From Sphingobacterium paludis (GTDB lineage Bacteria > Bacteroidota > Bacteroidia > Sphingobacteriales > Sphingobacteriaceae), in assembly GCF_004364125.1 (NCBI RefSeq), contig NZ_SNZV01000003.1:310001-374000 (forward strand): a stretch of 64,000 nucleotides of DNA, read 5' to 3'. The stretch's first letter is position 1. Every line of letters begins with the position of its first letter. The translations under genes were made by a program, and so were the position numbers. Below, one piece after another: positions 19,089-27,874 of this stretch. Under the pieces are notes generated by a model. It ran no database searches and was not told where the DNA came from. It worked only from the letters and a program-made list of their open reading frames with translations.

Positions 19089-20768
19089 ATGACTCAACTA
19101 TCGGAAAATAATAAAAGCGTCTCAAAAGGGCTTAAAATCGTAAATTTTCAATATCTGTCTTTAGTAGGCTTTATTATCCTACTACTATTGACATTCAATC
19201 GCTGCGCAAATGTGCAGCGACCGACAGGTGGTCCGAAAGATTCTTTACCACCAAAAATACTCAATGAGTCCCCTGCTAATTTTTCGCGAAATTTCCAAGA
19301 CAAGGAAATTGTGTTAACTTTTGATGAGTATATTAAATTGAATAATCAATTTAAGGAATTCAGTATCAGTCCCGATCTTGACCAGCAGCCATTATTCAAG
19401 GTTAGAAAAAAGAACCTCGTTATCCAGCTGCCCGATTCCATGGAGGCAAACACTACCTATACCATTAATTTTGGTAAGGGCTTAGTCGATTATAATGAAA
19501 GCAATCCCATCGTAAATTATAATTATGTATTTTCAACGGGTCCAGAATTGGATTCCTTATCCATCAGTGGTTCTGTTAAAAATGGATTTACGAAATCCTT
19601 TGACATCAAGAAAGATGAGAATATCAAAGTCCTCCTTATTCCAACGCGACAAGATTCTATTTTTGGAAAGCGAAAAGCGAATATTTTCACCGGACTAGAT
19701 TCGTCTGGAAATTTTAAATTTAGCAATTTACGGGAAGACACCTATCGAATATATGCACTGAAAGAGCAAAACAACGACCGGATATTCAATGGAAACGATG
19801 AATGGATCGGTTTTCTTATGGACAGTATTGTACTGAAGAAAGATACCAGTAATATACAACTTGAAATTACAAAAGCCTATCCGAAAGATTTCAGAACGTT
19901 GGAAAAAAAGATAGAGCCTACCGGGAACATCTTGCTTACGTTCAACAAACCGATCAATAATGCTCAGGTGCAAATTACGCATCCTGCCGACATCAACGAA
20001 AGCAAAATAACGCGCTATAGCTTGAACAATGATTCGGTAAGAATTTTCATTCCAAACAAAGAATTGGACTCCGTTAAGATCCTACTCAGCGCTGATCAAA
20101 ATATCCGTGATACCATATTGATACGAACTAATAAAAATGCTAAGTACGACCGGGAAATAAAGCCTATTTTTAATATTACCAACAAGGTGGATAGGACGAG
20201 CCATATCAAATTAACAAGTGTCACACCGCTATCGAATGTGGACAAAGGGAAAATAGTACTCTATGAGGACTCTGTTTCCAGAAGAAATTTTCAGTTGCAA
20301 CAAGACAGTGCTAACCAGAATCTATACCATATCCGCTACAATTGGAGAGCGAAGCGAAATTATGAGTTGGTTATTGAAGAGAACGCGCTACGAAGCCCTT
20401 TTGACGATGTAAACAAAGAATCCAAGAAGCAATTTACTATGGATGAATCTGATAATTATGGGAATATAACGTTTACCGTCAATGGGCTAGATAGTACCAT
20501 GCAGTATATCGTGGAACTCACCAATGAGGAAAAAGAAAAGGTATTTGATAGCCGGCTCATTGATCAACGTAGCGGAAAGATAAACTACACGAAATTTCCT
20601 GGAGGAAAATATATGCTACGGGTTATTTACGATGCTAATAAGAACAATAAATGGGATCCAGCTGACGTCTACGCCCGCAAACAGGCAGAGTATATTTGGT
20701 ATTTGGATAAAACATTTACCATACGCGCCAATTGGGATCAAAACGAAACGATCACCTTACCCAAATAG
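19089..20768 (+). CDS. Lipoprotein with Big_5 Ig-like N-terminal domain
   Basis: A 559-residue protein with a hydrophobic segment ending LTFNRCANVQ, which reads as a lipobox after a long N-terminal tail. Next comes the typical RPTGGPKDSLPPKI linker and a Big_5-type Ig-like domain (ESPANFSRNFQDKEIVLTFDEYI). The rest is beta-rich with repeats of unknown type, ending in a DANKNNKWDPADV segment that looks like a calcium-binding loop. It is a common Bacteroidota envelope protein of unknown function. It is convergent with the carbonic anhydrase gene. Confidence 0.85.
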   Translation: MTQLSENNKSVSKGLKIVNFQYLSLVGFIILLLLTFNRCANVQRPTGGPKDSLPPKILNESPANFSRNFQDKEIVLTFDEYIKLNNQFKEFSISPDLDQQPLFKVRKKNLVIQLPDSMEANTTYTINFGKGLVDYNESNPIVNYNYVFSTGPELDSLSISGSVKNGFTKSFDIKKDENIKVLLIPTRQDSIFGKRKANIFTGLDSSGNFKFSNLREDTYRIYALKEQNNDRIFNGNDEWIGFLMDSIVLKKDTSNIQLEITKAYPKDFRTLEKKIEPTGNILLTFNKPINNAQVQITHPADINESKITRYSLNNDSVRIFIPNKELDSVKILLSADQNIRDTILIRTNKNAKYDREIKPIFNITNKVDRTSHIKLTSVTPLSNVDKGKIVLYEDSVSRRNFQLQQDSANQNLYHIRYNWRAKRNYELVIEENALRSPFDDVNKESKKQFTMDESDNYGNITFTVNGLDSTMQYIVELTNEEKEKVFDSRLIDQRSGKINYTKFPGGKYMLRVIYDANKNNKWDPADVYARKQAEYIWYLDKTFTIRANWDQNETITLPK

Positions 20769-20780
20769 CGTGTATTTGGG

Positions 20781-21296
20781 TCAAGTTGTTTTAAACCAAG
20801 AACTGTAGCGCACATAGTTATGCGGCAATTGCTTCAGCATAGCCATTTGCTCGGCCGTTAAGGGCTTTATCTTCTTTGCGGGAACCCCCGCATACAAATA
20901 GCCGCTTTCCAGCACGGTATCTTCTAATACCACGGCACCTGCGGCGATAATGACATTAGACTCCACTAAAGCACGATCCATAACAATAGCCCCCATTCCG
21001 ATGAGTACATAATCATGTACTTTACAACCGTGCACAATAGCTTGGTGGCCCACGTTCACATAGTTGCCAATGTCCGTGCCATTTCGCTCGTAAGTACAGT
21101 GGATAACGACGCCGTCTTGGATGTTCGAATAATTTCCTATGCGTATATAATTCACATCTCCGCGAACTACAGCATTAAACCAAATAGAGCAATTGTTGCC
21201 GATAACAACATCACCAACTATCGTGGCATTTTCCGCAATATAAACGTCAGCACCAATGACAGGCGCTACGCCTTTTACAGGTAAGATAACAGGCAT
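20781..21296 (-). CDS. Gamma-class carbonic anhydrase family protein
   Basis: A 171-residue left-handed beta-helix protein made of hexapeptide repeats (about residues 12-145). Metal-ligand histidines are visible in VVIHCTYER, NVGHQAIVHGCKV. GDVNYIRIGNYSNIQDG matches the gamma carbonic anhydrase/YrdA group. It would hydrate CO2 if active; many members of this family are untested. It begins 1 bp after the nadB stop on the same strand, so the two are likely cotranscribed. Confidence 0.92.
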   Translation of the reverse strand: MPVILPVKGVAPVIGADVYIAENATIVGDVVIGNNCSIWFNAVVRGDVNYIRIGNYSNIQDGVVIHCTYERNGTDIGNYVNVGHQAIVHGCKVHDYVLIGMGAIVMDRALVESNVIIAAGAVVLEDTVLESGYLYAGVPAKKIKPLTAEQMAMLKQLPHNYVRYSSWFKTT

Positions 21297-21297
21297 A

Positions 21298-22890
21298 TTA
21301 TAAGATTGTATCGGTTAAAGATGTTGATTTTTGAGGATAGTCCGTGGTGTAGTGAAGACCACGGCTTTCCTTGCGAAGCATGGCTGATTTCACGATCAAA
21401 TAGGCGACCTGAATAACATTGCGAAGCTCACATAATTTAACAGAGAGCTTTGTATTTTTGTAAAAATCTTCCGTTTCCTCATGTAGAAAACCGAGTCGAC
21501 GCATCGCGCGATCTAGCCGGAAGTCGGATCTGACTATCCCTACGTAATCACTCATCAGTTTCTGGGTTTCGCGTAAGTTATGCGTAACGAGTATTTCCTC
21601 ATTTAGCGAAGCCACTTTTGACTCGTCCCAATCCGGAATTGCCGTATCAAAGAAAAGTTCTGGTAAACGTGCAGCAGCATCTTCAAAAATACGATGGGCA
21701 TAGACAACAGCCTCCAACAAGGAATTTGAGGCTAACCTATTCGCGCCATGTAGACCCGTTGATGAGCACTCGCCGCAAGCGTAGAGGTGCTGTATGGACG
21801 TCTTTCCCACTTCATCAACCAAGATCCCACCGCAAGCATAATGTGCGGCCGGGGTAACCGGAATAAGATCTTTGGTCATATCTAAGCCGATAGACAAACA
21901 TTTTTCATAGATGTTAGGGAAGTGGGCTAAAATATCTGCTTTTTTACGATGGGTAATGTCCAAGTAGACAAAGTCGACACCCGACTTCTTCATTTCGTTG
22001 TCTATTGCGCGGGCTACAATATCCCGTGAGGCTAACGAGCCACGTGGATCATATTCCTCCATAAAGGATACACCATCCATTCTTCGCAAAATACCACCAA
22101 AGCCGCGGACAGCCTCTGAAATTAAAAATGCTGGCGAATCTTTTGGATTATATAGGGATGTCGGGTGGAATTGTATAAACTCCATATTTCGCACTTTACC
22201 TTTCGCACGATACACCATAGCTATACCATCACCTGTAGCTATGGTAGGATTGGTTGTACTACTATACACATGACCTGCACCACCAGAAGCCATCAGCGTA
22301 ATCTTACTGAGGAATGTCTCGATCGTGTTCGTTTTTGTATTTAACGCATATATCCCAAAGCAACAAATGTCTTTCGTCGCCTTATCCACATGCACACCTT
22401 TATGGTGCTGCGTAATTAAATCCACCGCGAAGTAATGGGTTAACATTTCAATATTAGGATGGGCGTGCACCTGCTCGAGCAGGGCGCGTTCGATTTCGTA
22501 ACCGGTGATATCCTTATAATGTAAGATACGATGTTTCGAGTGACCGCCTTCACGAGCCAGGTCATAGTGTTCCTCATCGACCTTATCGAAGTTTGTACCG
22601 TAGTCGATAAGCTCTTTGATACGGGCCGGAGCTTCTTTCACCACGTTTTCCACAACTTTTGGATTGCACAAACCATCCCCAGCGACCTCAGTATCAGCAA
22701 TATGCTTCGCGAAGCTATCAGACTTATCCACAACTGCAGCGACACCGCCCTGTGCATACTTAGTGTTAGACTCATCTTCGTTAGACTTCGTCAAAATCAA
22801 CACTTTACCCAATTGTGCTGCCTTCAACGCAAAGCTTAAACCAGCTATCCCGGAGCCAATAATTAAAAAATCCACCTTTCTATGTGCCAT
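21298..22890 (-). CDS. nadB: L-aspartate oxidase NadB
   Basis: A 530-residue flavoenzyme that oxidises L-aspartate to iminoaspartate, the first step of de novo NAD synthesis. The FAD-binding motif is LIIGSGIAGLSFALKAA. Active-site text of the succinate dehydrogenase/NadB family is present: KYAQGGVAAV, REGGHSKHRILHYKDITG, EFIQFHPTSLY, PAAHYACGGI and GECSSTGLHGANRLASNSLLEA. The C-terminal helical domain is complete. It is divergent from nadA, which encodes the next enzyme, across a 495-bp gap with DnaA boxes. Confidence 0.97.
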   Translation of the reverse strand: MAHRKVDFLIIGSGIAGLSFALKAAQLGKVLILTKSNEDESNTKYAQGGVAAVVDKSDSFAKHIADTEVAGDGLCNPKVVENVVKEAPARIKELIDYGTNFDKVDEEHYDLAREGGHSKHRILHYKDITGYEIERALLEQVHAHPNIEMLTHYFAVDLITQHHKGVHVDKATKDICCFGIYALNTKTNTIETFLSKITLMASGGAGHVYSSTTNPTIATGDGIAMVYRAKGKVRNMEFIQFHPTSLYNPKDSPAFLISEAVRGFGGILRRMDGVSFMEEYDPRGSLASRDIVARAIDNEMKKSGVDFVYLDITHRKKADILAHFPNIYEKCLSIGLDMTKDLIPVTPAAHYACGGILVDEVGKTSIQHLYACGECSSTGLHGANRLASNSLLEAVVYAHRIFEDAAARLPELFFDTAIPDWDESKVASLNEEILVTHNLRETQKLMSDYVGIVRSDFRLDRAMRRLGFLHEETEDFYKNTKLSVKLCELRNVIQVAYLIVKSAMLRKESRGLHYTTDYPQKSTSLTDTIL

Positions 22891-23385
22891 AACCTGTTAT
22901 TAACTGTGGGCTGTATCTGAATTAGAAGAAACAAATTAACAAAATATGTGGAAAACCTGTATAAAAACGGTGCAGTAAAATTGAAAACTTTAAAACTTTC
23001 CACAGCGAGCCCCATATTCCCACAAATCTAATCGGAGAATTAAGGAAAAGTGAAGCAGATATTAACAAATTGTGAACACGAAAGAATCAACACAAAAATA
23101 TGGAAAGTAAAAAACGGAAAAGATCAGTGATTTGAAAATCAGGGTTTAAGCCATCTCCTCATGTTGATAAATTGTGGATAACTGCCGAAAACTCACATTT
23201 CAAAAATAAAAATAGCGCACTTATCCCCATTTTCCACAGACTAATAAACAACAAGATTCTTTCTTTAAAAAAAGATTATAAATTATTGGAAAAAGGGAAT
23301 GTGGATTTCGTTTCATTTTCTTTGTTTACTTTTGTCAAGTCGCTTAGTCAAACCAAGTGAACAACACTGAAGAGAAGAAAAGATA
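22891..23385. other. AT-rich nadB-nadA intergenic region with DnaA boxes (candidate oriC)
   Basis: Three exact matches to TTWTNCACA occur: TGTGGAAAA at 22947-22955 (minus orientation), TGTGGATAA at 23173-23181 (minus) and TTTTCCACA at 23230-23238 (plus). One-mismatch copies lie at 22996-23004 (ctttccaca) and 23221-23229 (ttatcccca). An A/T-rich stretch at about 23260-23295 could be an unwinding element. A short open frame at 23172 inside it has no family features and is ignored. The region must also hold the nadB and nadA promoters. Confidence 0.6.
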
Positions 23386-24384
23386 ATGAATACAACCTTT
23401 GAAAAAGATTTAGAGGCAAAGGGTTATATTGATGAGCCTGTAGACCCTACACTTGATATTGTCGCTGAAATCCAGCGACTTAAGAAAGAAAAGAATGCGG
23501 TCATCTTGGCTCATTACTATCAAGATGCTGAAATTCAGGATCTTGCAGATTACATCGGAGACAGTCTAGGGTTATCGCAGCAAGCGGCTAAAACCGATGC
23601 TGATATGATCGTATTTGCAGGTGTCCATTTTATGGCCGAGACAGCAAAAATTCTGTCGCCATCCAAAAAAGTGTTACTCCCTGACCTTAAGGCGGGTTGC
23701 TCCCTTTCTGACAGCTGTCCGCCCCATTTATTCGCTAAGTTCAAAGAGCAGTACCCTGATCATTTGGTTATCACCTACGTGAATTGTACAGCAGAGTTGA
23801 AAGCGCTTTCCGATATCGTTTGTACATCAAGTAATGCGGTAGAGATTGTACAAAGTTTGCCGGCCGATCAAAAAATTATTTTTGGTCCAGACAAGAACTT
23901 AGGCGATTATGTTAAAAAGAAAACCGGTCGAGATCTTGTTCTTTGGAATGGTGCGTGTATGGTGCATGAGATTTTTTCGCAGGACAAGATAAACGATTTG
24001 CGGAATCAATTTCCTGATGCAAAGTTTATCGCTCATCCGGAATGTGAAGATCATATCCTCGCGCAGGCTGATTATGTGGGCTCCACCTCTGGCATGTTGA
24101 AGTATACCATTGAAAATAGTGCGCAACAGTTCATTGTGGCTACTGAATCTGGTATCTTGCATCAAATGCAGAAAGCTAGTCCGATGAAAACGTTCATTCC
24201 TGCACCTCCAAATAACGTTTGTGCATGTAACGATTGCCCGCACATGAAGTTAAATACCTTAGAAAAATTATACAATTGTCTACATTACGAACTTCCGGAA
24301 GTAGATTTACCGGCACAGGTTATCGAGCGTGCGAGAAAACCTATCGAACGTATGCTGGAAATTTCTGAACGATTTGGCTTGTAA
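23386..24384 (+). CDS. nadA: Quinolinate synthase NadA
   Basis: A 332-residue [4Fe-4S] enzyme that condenses iminoaspartate with dihydroxyacetone phosphate to quinolinate. Typical motifs: [64 protein letters not shown]-like [34 protein letters not shown] and the C-terminal [18 protein letters not shown]. The cluster cysteines are present (AGC, ACM and CNDC regions). The length is close to that of other bacterial NadA. Divergent from nadB, as fits one pathway. Confidence 0.97.
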   Translation: MNTTFEKDLEAKGYIDEPVDPTLDIVAEIQRLKKEKNAVILAHYYQDAEIQDLADYIGDSLGLSQQAAKTDADMIVFAGVHFMAETAKILSPSKKVLLPDLKAGCSLSDSCPPHLFAKFKEQYPDHLVITYVNCTAELKALSDIVCTSSNAVEIVQSLPADQKIIFGPDKNLGDYVKKKTGRDLVLWNGACMVHEIFSQDKINDLRNQFPDAKFIAHPECEDHILAQADYVGSTSGMLKYTIENSAQQFIVATESGILHQMQKASPMKTFIPAPPNNVCACNDCPHMKLNTLEKLYNCLHYELPEVDLPAQVIERARKPIERMLEISERFGL

Positions 24385-24476
24385 AATGAGTTAGAATGAG
24401 CAGTTGTATTTTTCAATTTTAACTTCATAGTTTTTACTTTTAACTTTTCAATTTTGACTTTTTAATTTACAACCCC
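24385..24476 (+). repeat. Degenerate TTTTAACTT-type tandem repeat
   Basis: The gap between nadA and thiL contains several imperfect copies of a T-rich unit (tttcaattttaactt, tttttacttttaactt, ttcaattttgac, tttttaattta). Such strings are frequent between genes in this group. No clear terminator is visible. Confidence 0.45.
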
Positions 24477-25541
24477 ATGTTTGATAACCAGCAAAGAACA
24501 GATATTAATGAGTTGGGTGAGTTTGGGCTTATTGACTACCTTACGAAAGCCGTCGAGATAAAAGAAGCCTCTACCACAAAAGGTATTGGCGATGATGCGG
24601 CCGTGTTGGATTTCCGTGATAAGAAAACCCTTATTTCCACAGACTTATTACTGGAAGGAATACACTTTGACTTACGCTATGTGCCTTTGAAACACCTTGG
24701 ATACAAGGCTGTTCAGGTTAATTTGAGTGATATTTATGCCATGAATGGCGTAGCCTCTCAAATTACGTTTTCCATAGGTTTATCTTCCAAATTTCCACTC
24801 GAAGCTGTGGAAGAAATCTATCAAGGTGTACTCATAGCTTGTGAAAAATTTAATGTCGATTTGGTGGGTGGCGACACTTCCGCATCAGCGCAAGGCTTGG
24901 TGATTTCGGTTACCAGTATTGGTTATGCCGATGCCGAAAAAGTGGTATATCGTTCGGGTGCAAAAGAGGGAGACCTGCTTTGCGTGAGCGGCGACCTTGG
25001 TGGTGCTTACGTGGGCTTGCAACTGCTCGAACGGGAGAAGAATATATTCATGGAAAACCCGAATATTCAACCTGATTTGGAAGGCAAGGATTATATTGTT
25101 GAGCGGCAGCTAAAACCCGAATCCCGTAAAGATATTGTGGAATTATTTGAGACCTACGGCATACAGCCACATGCGATGATCGATGTATCCGACGGTTTAG
25201 CGTCTGAAATTCTCCATATATGTAAAGCTTCCCAGGTGGGATGCAGACTGTATGAAGATAAGATTCCGATTGATCCGATGACTTATGACACCGCTCGGGA
25301 ATTTGGTTTGGATCCGACGGTTTGCGCATTAAGCGGTGGGGAAGATTATGAGCTTTTGTTTACTGTTCCCCAAGATCAATACGATAAAGTAAAAAATCAA
25401 CTGGATATTTCTATTATCGGATATATAACAGAAGAGGCAGCAGGTTGTGCTATGATCTCCAAGTCTGGTCATCTTCATCCAATACAGGCTCAGGGCTGGA
25501 ATGCGTTTCAGCGAACCTCCAGCGACGAAAATACAGACTAG
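24477..25541 (+). CDS. thiL: Thiamine-monophosphate kinase ThiL
   Basis: A 354-residue enzyme that phosphorylates thiamine monophosphate to thiamine diphosphate. It has the AIRS/PurM-like fold. Motifs: ELGEFGLIDYL, KGIGDDAAVLDF, STDLLLEGIHFDL, GYKAVQVNLSDIYAMNG, LVGGDTSASAQGLVISVTSIG, CVSGDLGGAYVGLQLLERE, AMIDVSDGLASEILHIC and the final ALSGGEDYELLFTV. All expected Asp residues for Mg-ATP are visible. A strong hairpin terminator follows 20 bp after the stop. Confidence 0.96.
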   Translation: MFDNQQRTDINELGEFGLIDYLTKAVEIKEASTTKGIGDDAAVLDFRDKKTLISTDLLLEGIHFDLRYVPLKHLGYKAVQVNLSDIYAMNGVASQITFSIGLSSKFPLEAVEEIYQGVLIACEKFNVDLVGGDTSASAQGLVISVTSIGYADAEKVVYRSGAKEGDLLCVSGDLGGAYVGLQLLEREKNIFMENPNIQPDLEGKDYIVERQLKPESRKDIVELFETYGIQPHAMIDVSDGLASEILHICKASQVGCRLYEDKIPIDPMTYDTAREFGLDPTVCALSGGEDYELLFTVPQDQYDKVKNQLDISIIGYITEEAAGCAMISKSGHLHPIQAQGWNAFQRTSSDENTD

Positions 25542-25560
25542 TTTTATAGCATTATAAAAT

Positions 25561-25614
25561 GTACCATAAAAAAGCGAGCTACATGTATATAGGTAGCTCG
25601 CTTTTTTATGGTAC
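25561..25614 (+). terminator. Terminator after thiL
   Basis: Perfect 22-bp arms around a 10-nt loop; the arm includes AAAAAAGCGAGCTAC and the matching GTAGCTCGCTTTTTT. It is an intrinsic terminator and may work in both directions. Confidence 0.9.
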
Positions 25615-25688
25615 AAACCCTTGCGGATAGCACCAACTGCTTTTCTATATTTTTTTGTAATTTGCTGCATTAAACCATAGTAAACGAT

Positions 25689-27614
25689 ATGAGAAATCCG
25701 CTCTGGCTACCCGATGAATCTTATACAAAGAAATCCTTATTGTTTGATTACCAACAGTATCTAGAAAATAGGCTAGACTATAGCTTCGAAACATATGAAG
25801 CGTTGTATACCTGGTCTGTGGAAAACCTAGAAGCCTTTTGGGAAAGTATACTGCATTACTTTTCGATTCAATACAGCGGAGCATATAGCAGCATTCTTTC
25901 ATGGGATCCATCGGCCGATGATTTTATAGCGGCACGGTGGTTTGATGGTATTCGTTTAAGTTACGCCGAGCATATTTTTGCTGGTAGAAAAGCGGGAGAC
26001 ATTGCTATTTATTACAAGGATGAAAGAAATAAGTACAGTGCAGTAAGTTGGCTAAACTTGGAAAGACAAGTCTCCGCTATCCAACAATTTCTGCGCAGCA
26101 GGGGTGTGCAAGCTGGTGACCGCGTTGTTGGTGTTTTAAATAATACAGCAGAAACTATCGCTATATTTTTAGCGGTTAATTCGCTTGGTGCAATATGGTC
26201 CTGTTGTTCGCCAGATTTCGGTGATAAGAGCATTGTCGAACGATTCTCCCTTATTGAACCCAAGCTCCTTTTTATGGAGGTGACTTACCAATATAATGGA
26301 AGAGTGTTTGAAAAACAGGGTACGTTAGATACCATTCGTGAGCATGTTTCGAGTCTGACGGATTGTATTAGTCTACATAGCGAGGAATGGAAACATATTT
26401 TTGAAAATTTTTCAGCGTTGTCTTTAGTGTTCGAGCGTGTTCCCTTCGATCATCCAATTTGGATTTTGTACTCATCGGGTACCACGGGCAAACCTAAAGC
26501 TATTGTGCACAGCACGGGTGGAAATCTGCTGGAGCATCTGAAGGCGTTGGCACTTCATCAAAATGTTCAGGCTGGCGAGAACTTTTTATGGTATACGACG
26601 ACCGGTTGGATGATGTGGAACTATGCTTTGTCCAGCTTGCTCTGTGGAGCAAGGCTATGTCTATATAATGGTGCGCTGCACTATAATCATCACCAAGACT
26701 TCTGGCAATACCTTCGCGAGGTAGGTGTAGACCACCTTGGCGCTGGTGCAGCTTATTATGCCGCTATCCATCCGTTAGCAGTAGAAAATTATCAGCCCAA
26801 GGTTATCGGATCCACAGGATCACCACTTCCTGTTGCAACTTTTGAAAACTTGCAGCAGAAATTTCCGGAAGCGCATATTGTATCGTTGAGTGGTGGAACG
26901 GATGTATGTAGCGCCTTTTTATCAGGTTGCTCGCTGTTGCCCGTATATGCCGGTACGATACAATGCCGTACCCTGGGATCTGCTATTGTGGCTGTCAATG
27001 AGGCTGGACAAGAGGTGTATAATGAGGTGGGCGAGCTGATTATATATAAGCCCATGCCCTCTATGCCAGTTTACTTTTGGAATGATCCGCAGCACAGCAA
27101 ATATAGGGAGAGCTATTTCTGTCAGCGCCCGGGCAAATGGAGCCATGGCGACTGGATAACAATAGCCGATAATGGCACAGTCACCATGCACGGTAGATCG
27201 GATGCAACGCTTAATAGGGGCGGGGTACGGATAGGAACTGCGGAGATTTATAATGCTGTACAGACTATTGAAGGCGTAATAGATAGCTTGGTGATATCCA
27301 TTGAGGACGAGCGTCAGCCGGCACAAATGATCTTGTTTTTGCAATTGCCTGACGACCAACATCTGGACCATGTTGTTCCGCTGTTGAAGGAAGCACTGCG
27401 CGAGCAATACTCCGCGCGGCATGTTCCCGATCTTTTCTTTACGGTTCCCGAAATCCCGTATACGTTAAGTGGTAAAAAGCTCGAAATTCCGGTAAAGAAG
27501 ATCATTTCAGGCAAGCCTGCAGCGAAGGCAGTCTCTAAGGATATTATGCGAAATCCGGATAGCTTGGCATCGTTTGAACATATTTATCGTGAATGGATTA
27601 ATGGCTTTCAATAA
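25689..27614 (+). CDS. Acetoacetate-CoA ligase
   Basis: A 641-residue adenylate-forming enzyme that activates acetoacetate to acetoacetyl-CoA. AMP-binding motif ILYSSGTTGKPKAIVHSTGG, then YTTTGWMMWNYALSSLL, SLSGGTDVCSAF, GDWITIADNGTVTMHGRSDATLNRGGVRIGTAEIY and the C-terminal PYTLSGKKLEIPVKKI carrying the catalytic lysine. The N-terminal ACAS_N-like region is present. It precedes the leucine degradation genes, whose HMG-CoA lyase step yields acetoacetate, so it would use that product. A repeat and the convergent carboxylase gene follow it. Confidence 0.94.
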   Translation: MRNPLWLPDESYTKKSLLFDYQQYLENRLDYSFETYEALYTWSVENLEAFWESILHYFSIQYSGAYSSILSWDPSADDFIAARWFDGIRLSYAEHIFAGRKAGDIAIYYKDERNKYSAVSWLNLERQVSAIQQFLRSRGVQAGDRVVGVLNNTAETIAIFLAVNSLGAIWSCCSPDFGDKSIVERFSLIEPKLLFMEVTYQYNGRVFEKQGTLDTIREHVSSLTDCISLHSEEWKHIFENFSALSLVFERVPFDHPIWILYSSGTTGKPKAIVHSTGGNLLEHLKALALHQNVQAGENFLWYTTTGWMMWNYALSSLLCGARLCLYNGALHYNHHQDFWQYLREVGVDHLGAGAAYYAAIHPLAVENYQPKVIGSTGSPLPVATFENLQQKFPEAHIVSLSGGTDVCSAFLSGCSLLPVYAGTIQCRTLGSAIVAVNEAGQEVYNEVGELIIYKPMPSMPVYFWNDPQHSKYRESYFCQRPGKWSHGDWITIADNGTVTMHGRSDATLNRGGVRIGTAEIYNAVQTIEGVIDSLVISIEDERQPAQMILFLQLPDDQHLDHVVPLLKEALREQYSARHVPDLFFTVPEIPYTLSGKKLEIPVKKIISGKPAAKAVSKDIMRNPDSLASFEHIYREWINGFQ

Positions 27615-27727
27615 ATATCCTTCCCTATGTTGTCGGCGTTCGACTCCATTGTAGTCGGCGATCTTCAGCATTACTTATTTTTGTTTGTGCTTTATAAAGC
27701 AATACACAAACACTTCTTCACATTATG

Positions 27728-27853
27728 CAACACGCAAGATTCCCGCGCCCTCGTACCTCCATCTCGCAATGGCGAAAACGATTAACCAACCAGCTTATCT
27801 CCATACTAAGTACTAAGATCTACATACTAAATAACATATCTCACTACGCATTA
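27728..27853 (-). repeat. 126-bp dispersed repeat, left copy
   Basis: This is the reverse complement of 32389-32514, with about eight differences over 126 bp. It includes the bases cattgcgag and gcgtagtgag. A short frame overlapping it is not a credible gene. Confidence 0.85.
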
Positions 27854-27874
27854 CGCACCACACACTACCTTCTA

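Noticed and set aside
23172-23360. Short rightward frame in the nadB-nadA gap
   Set aside because: It overlaps the DnaA boxes, has no family-like pattern and is A/T-driven.
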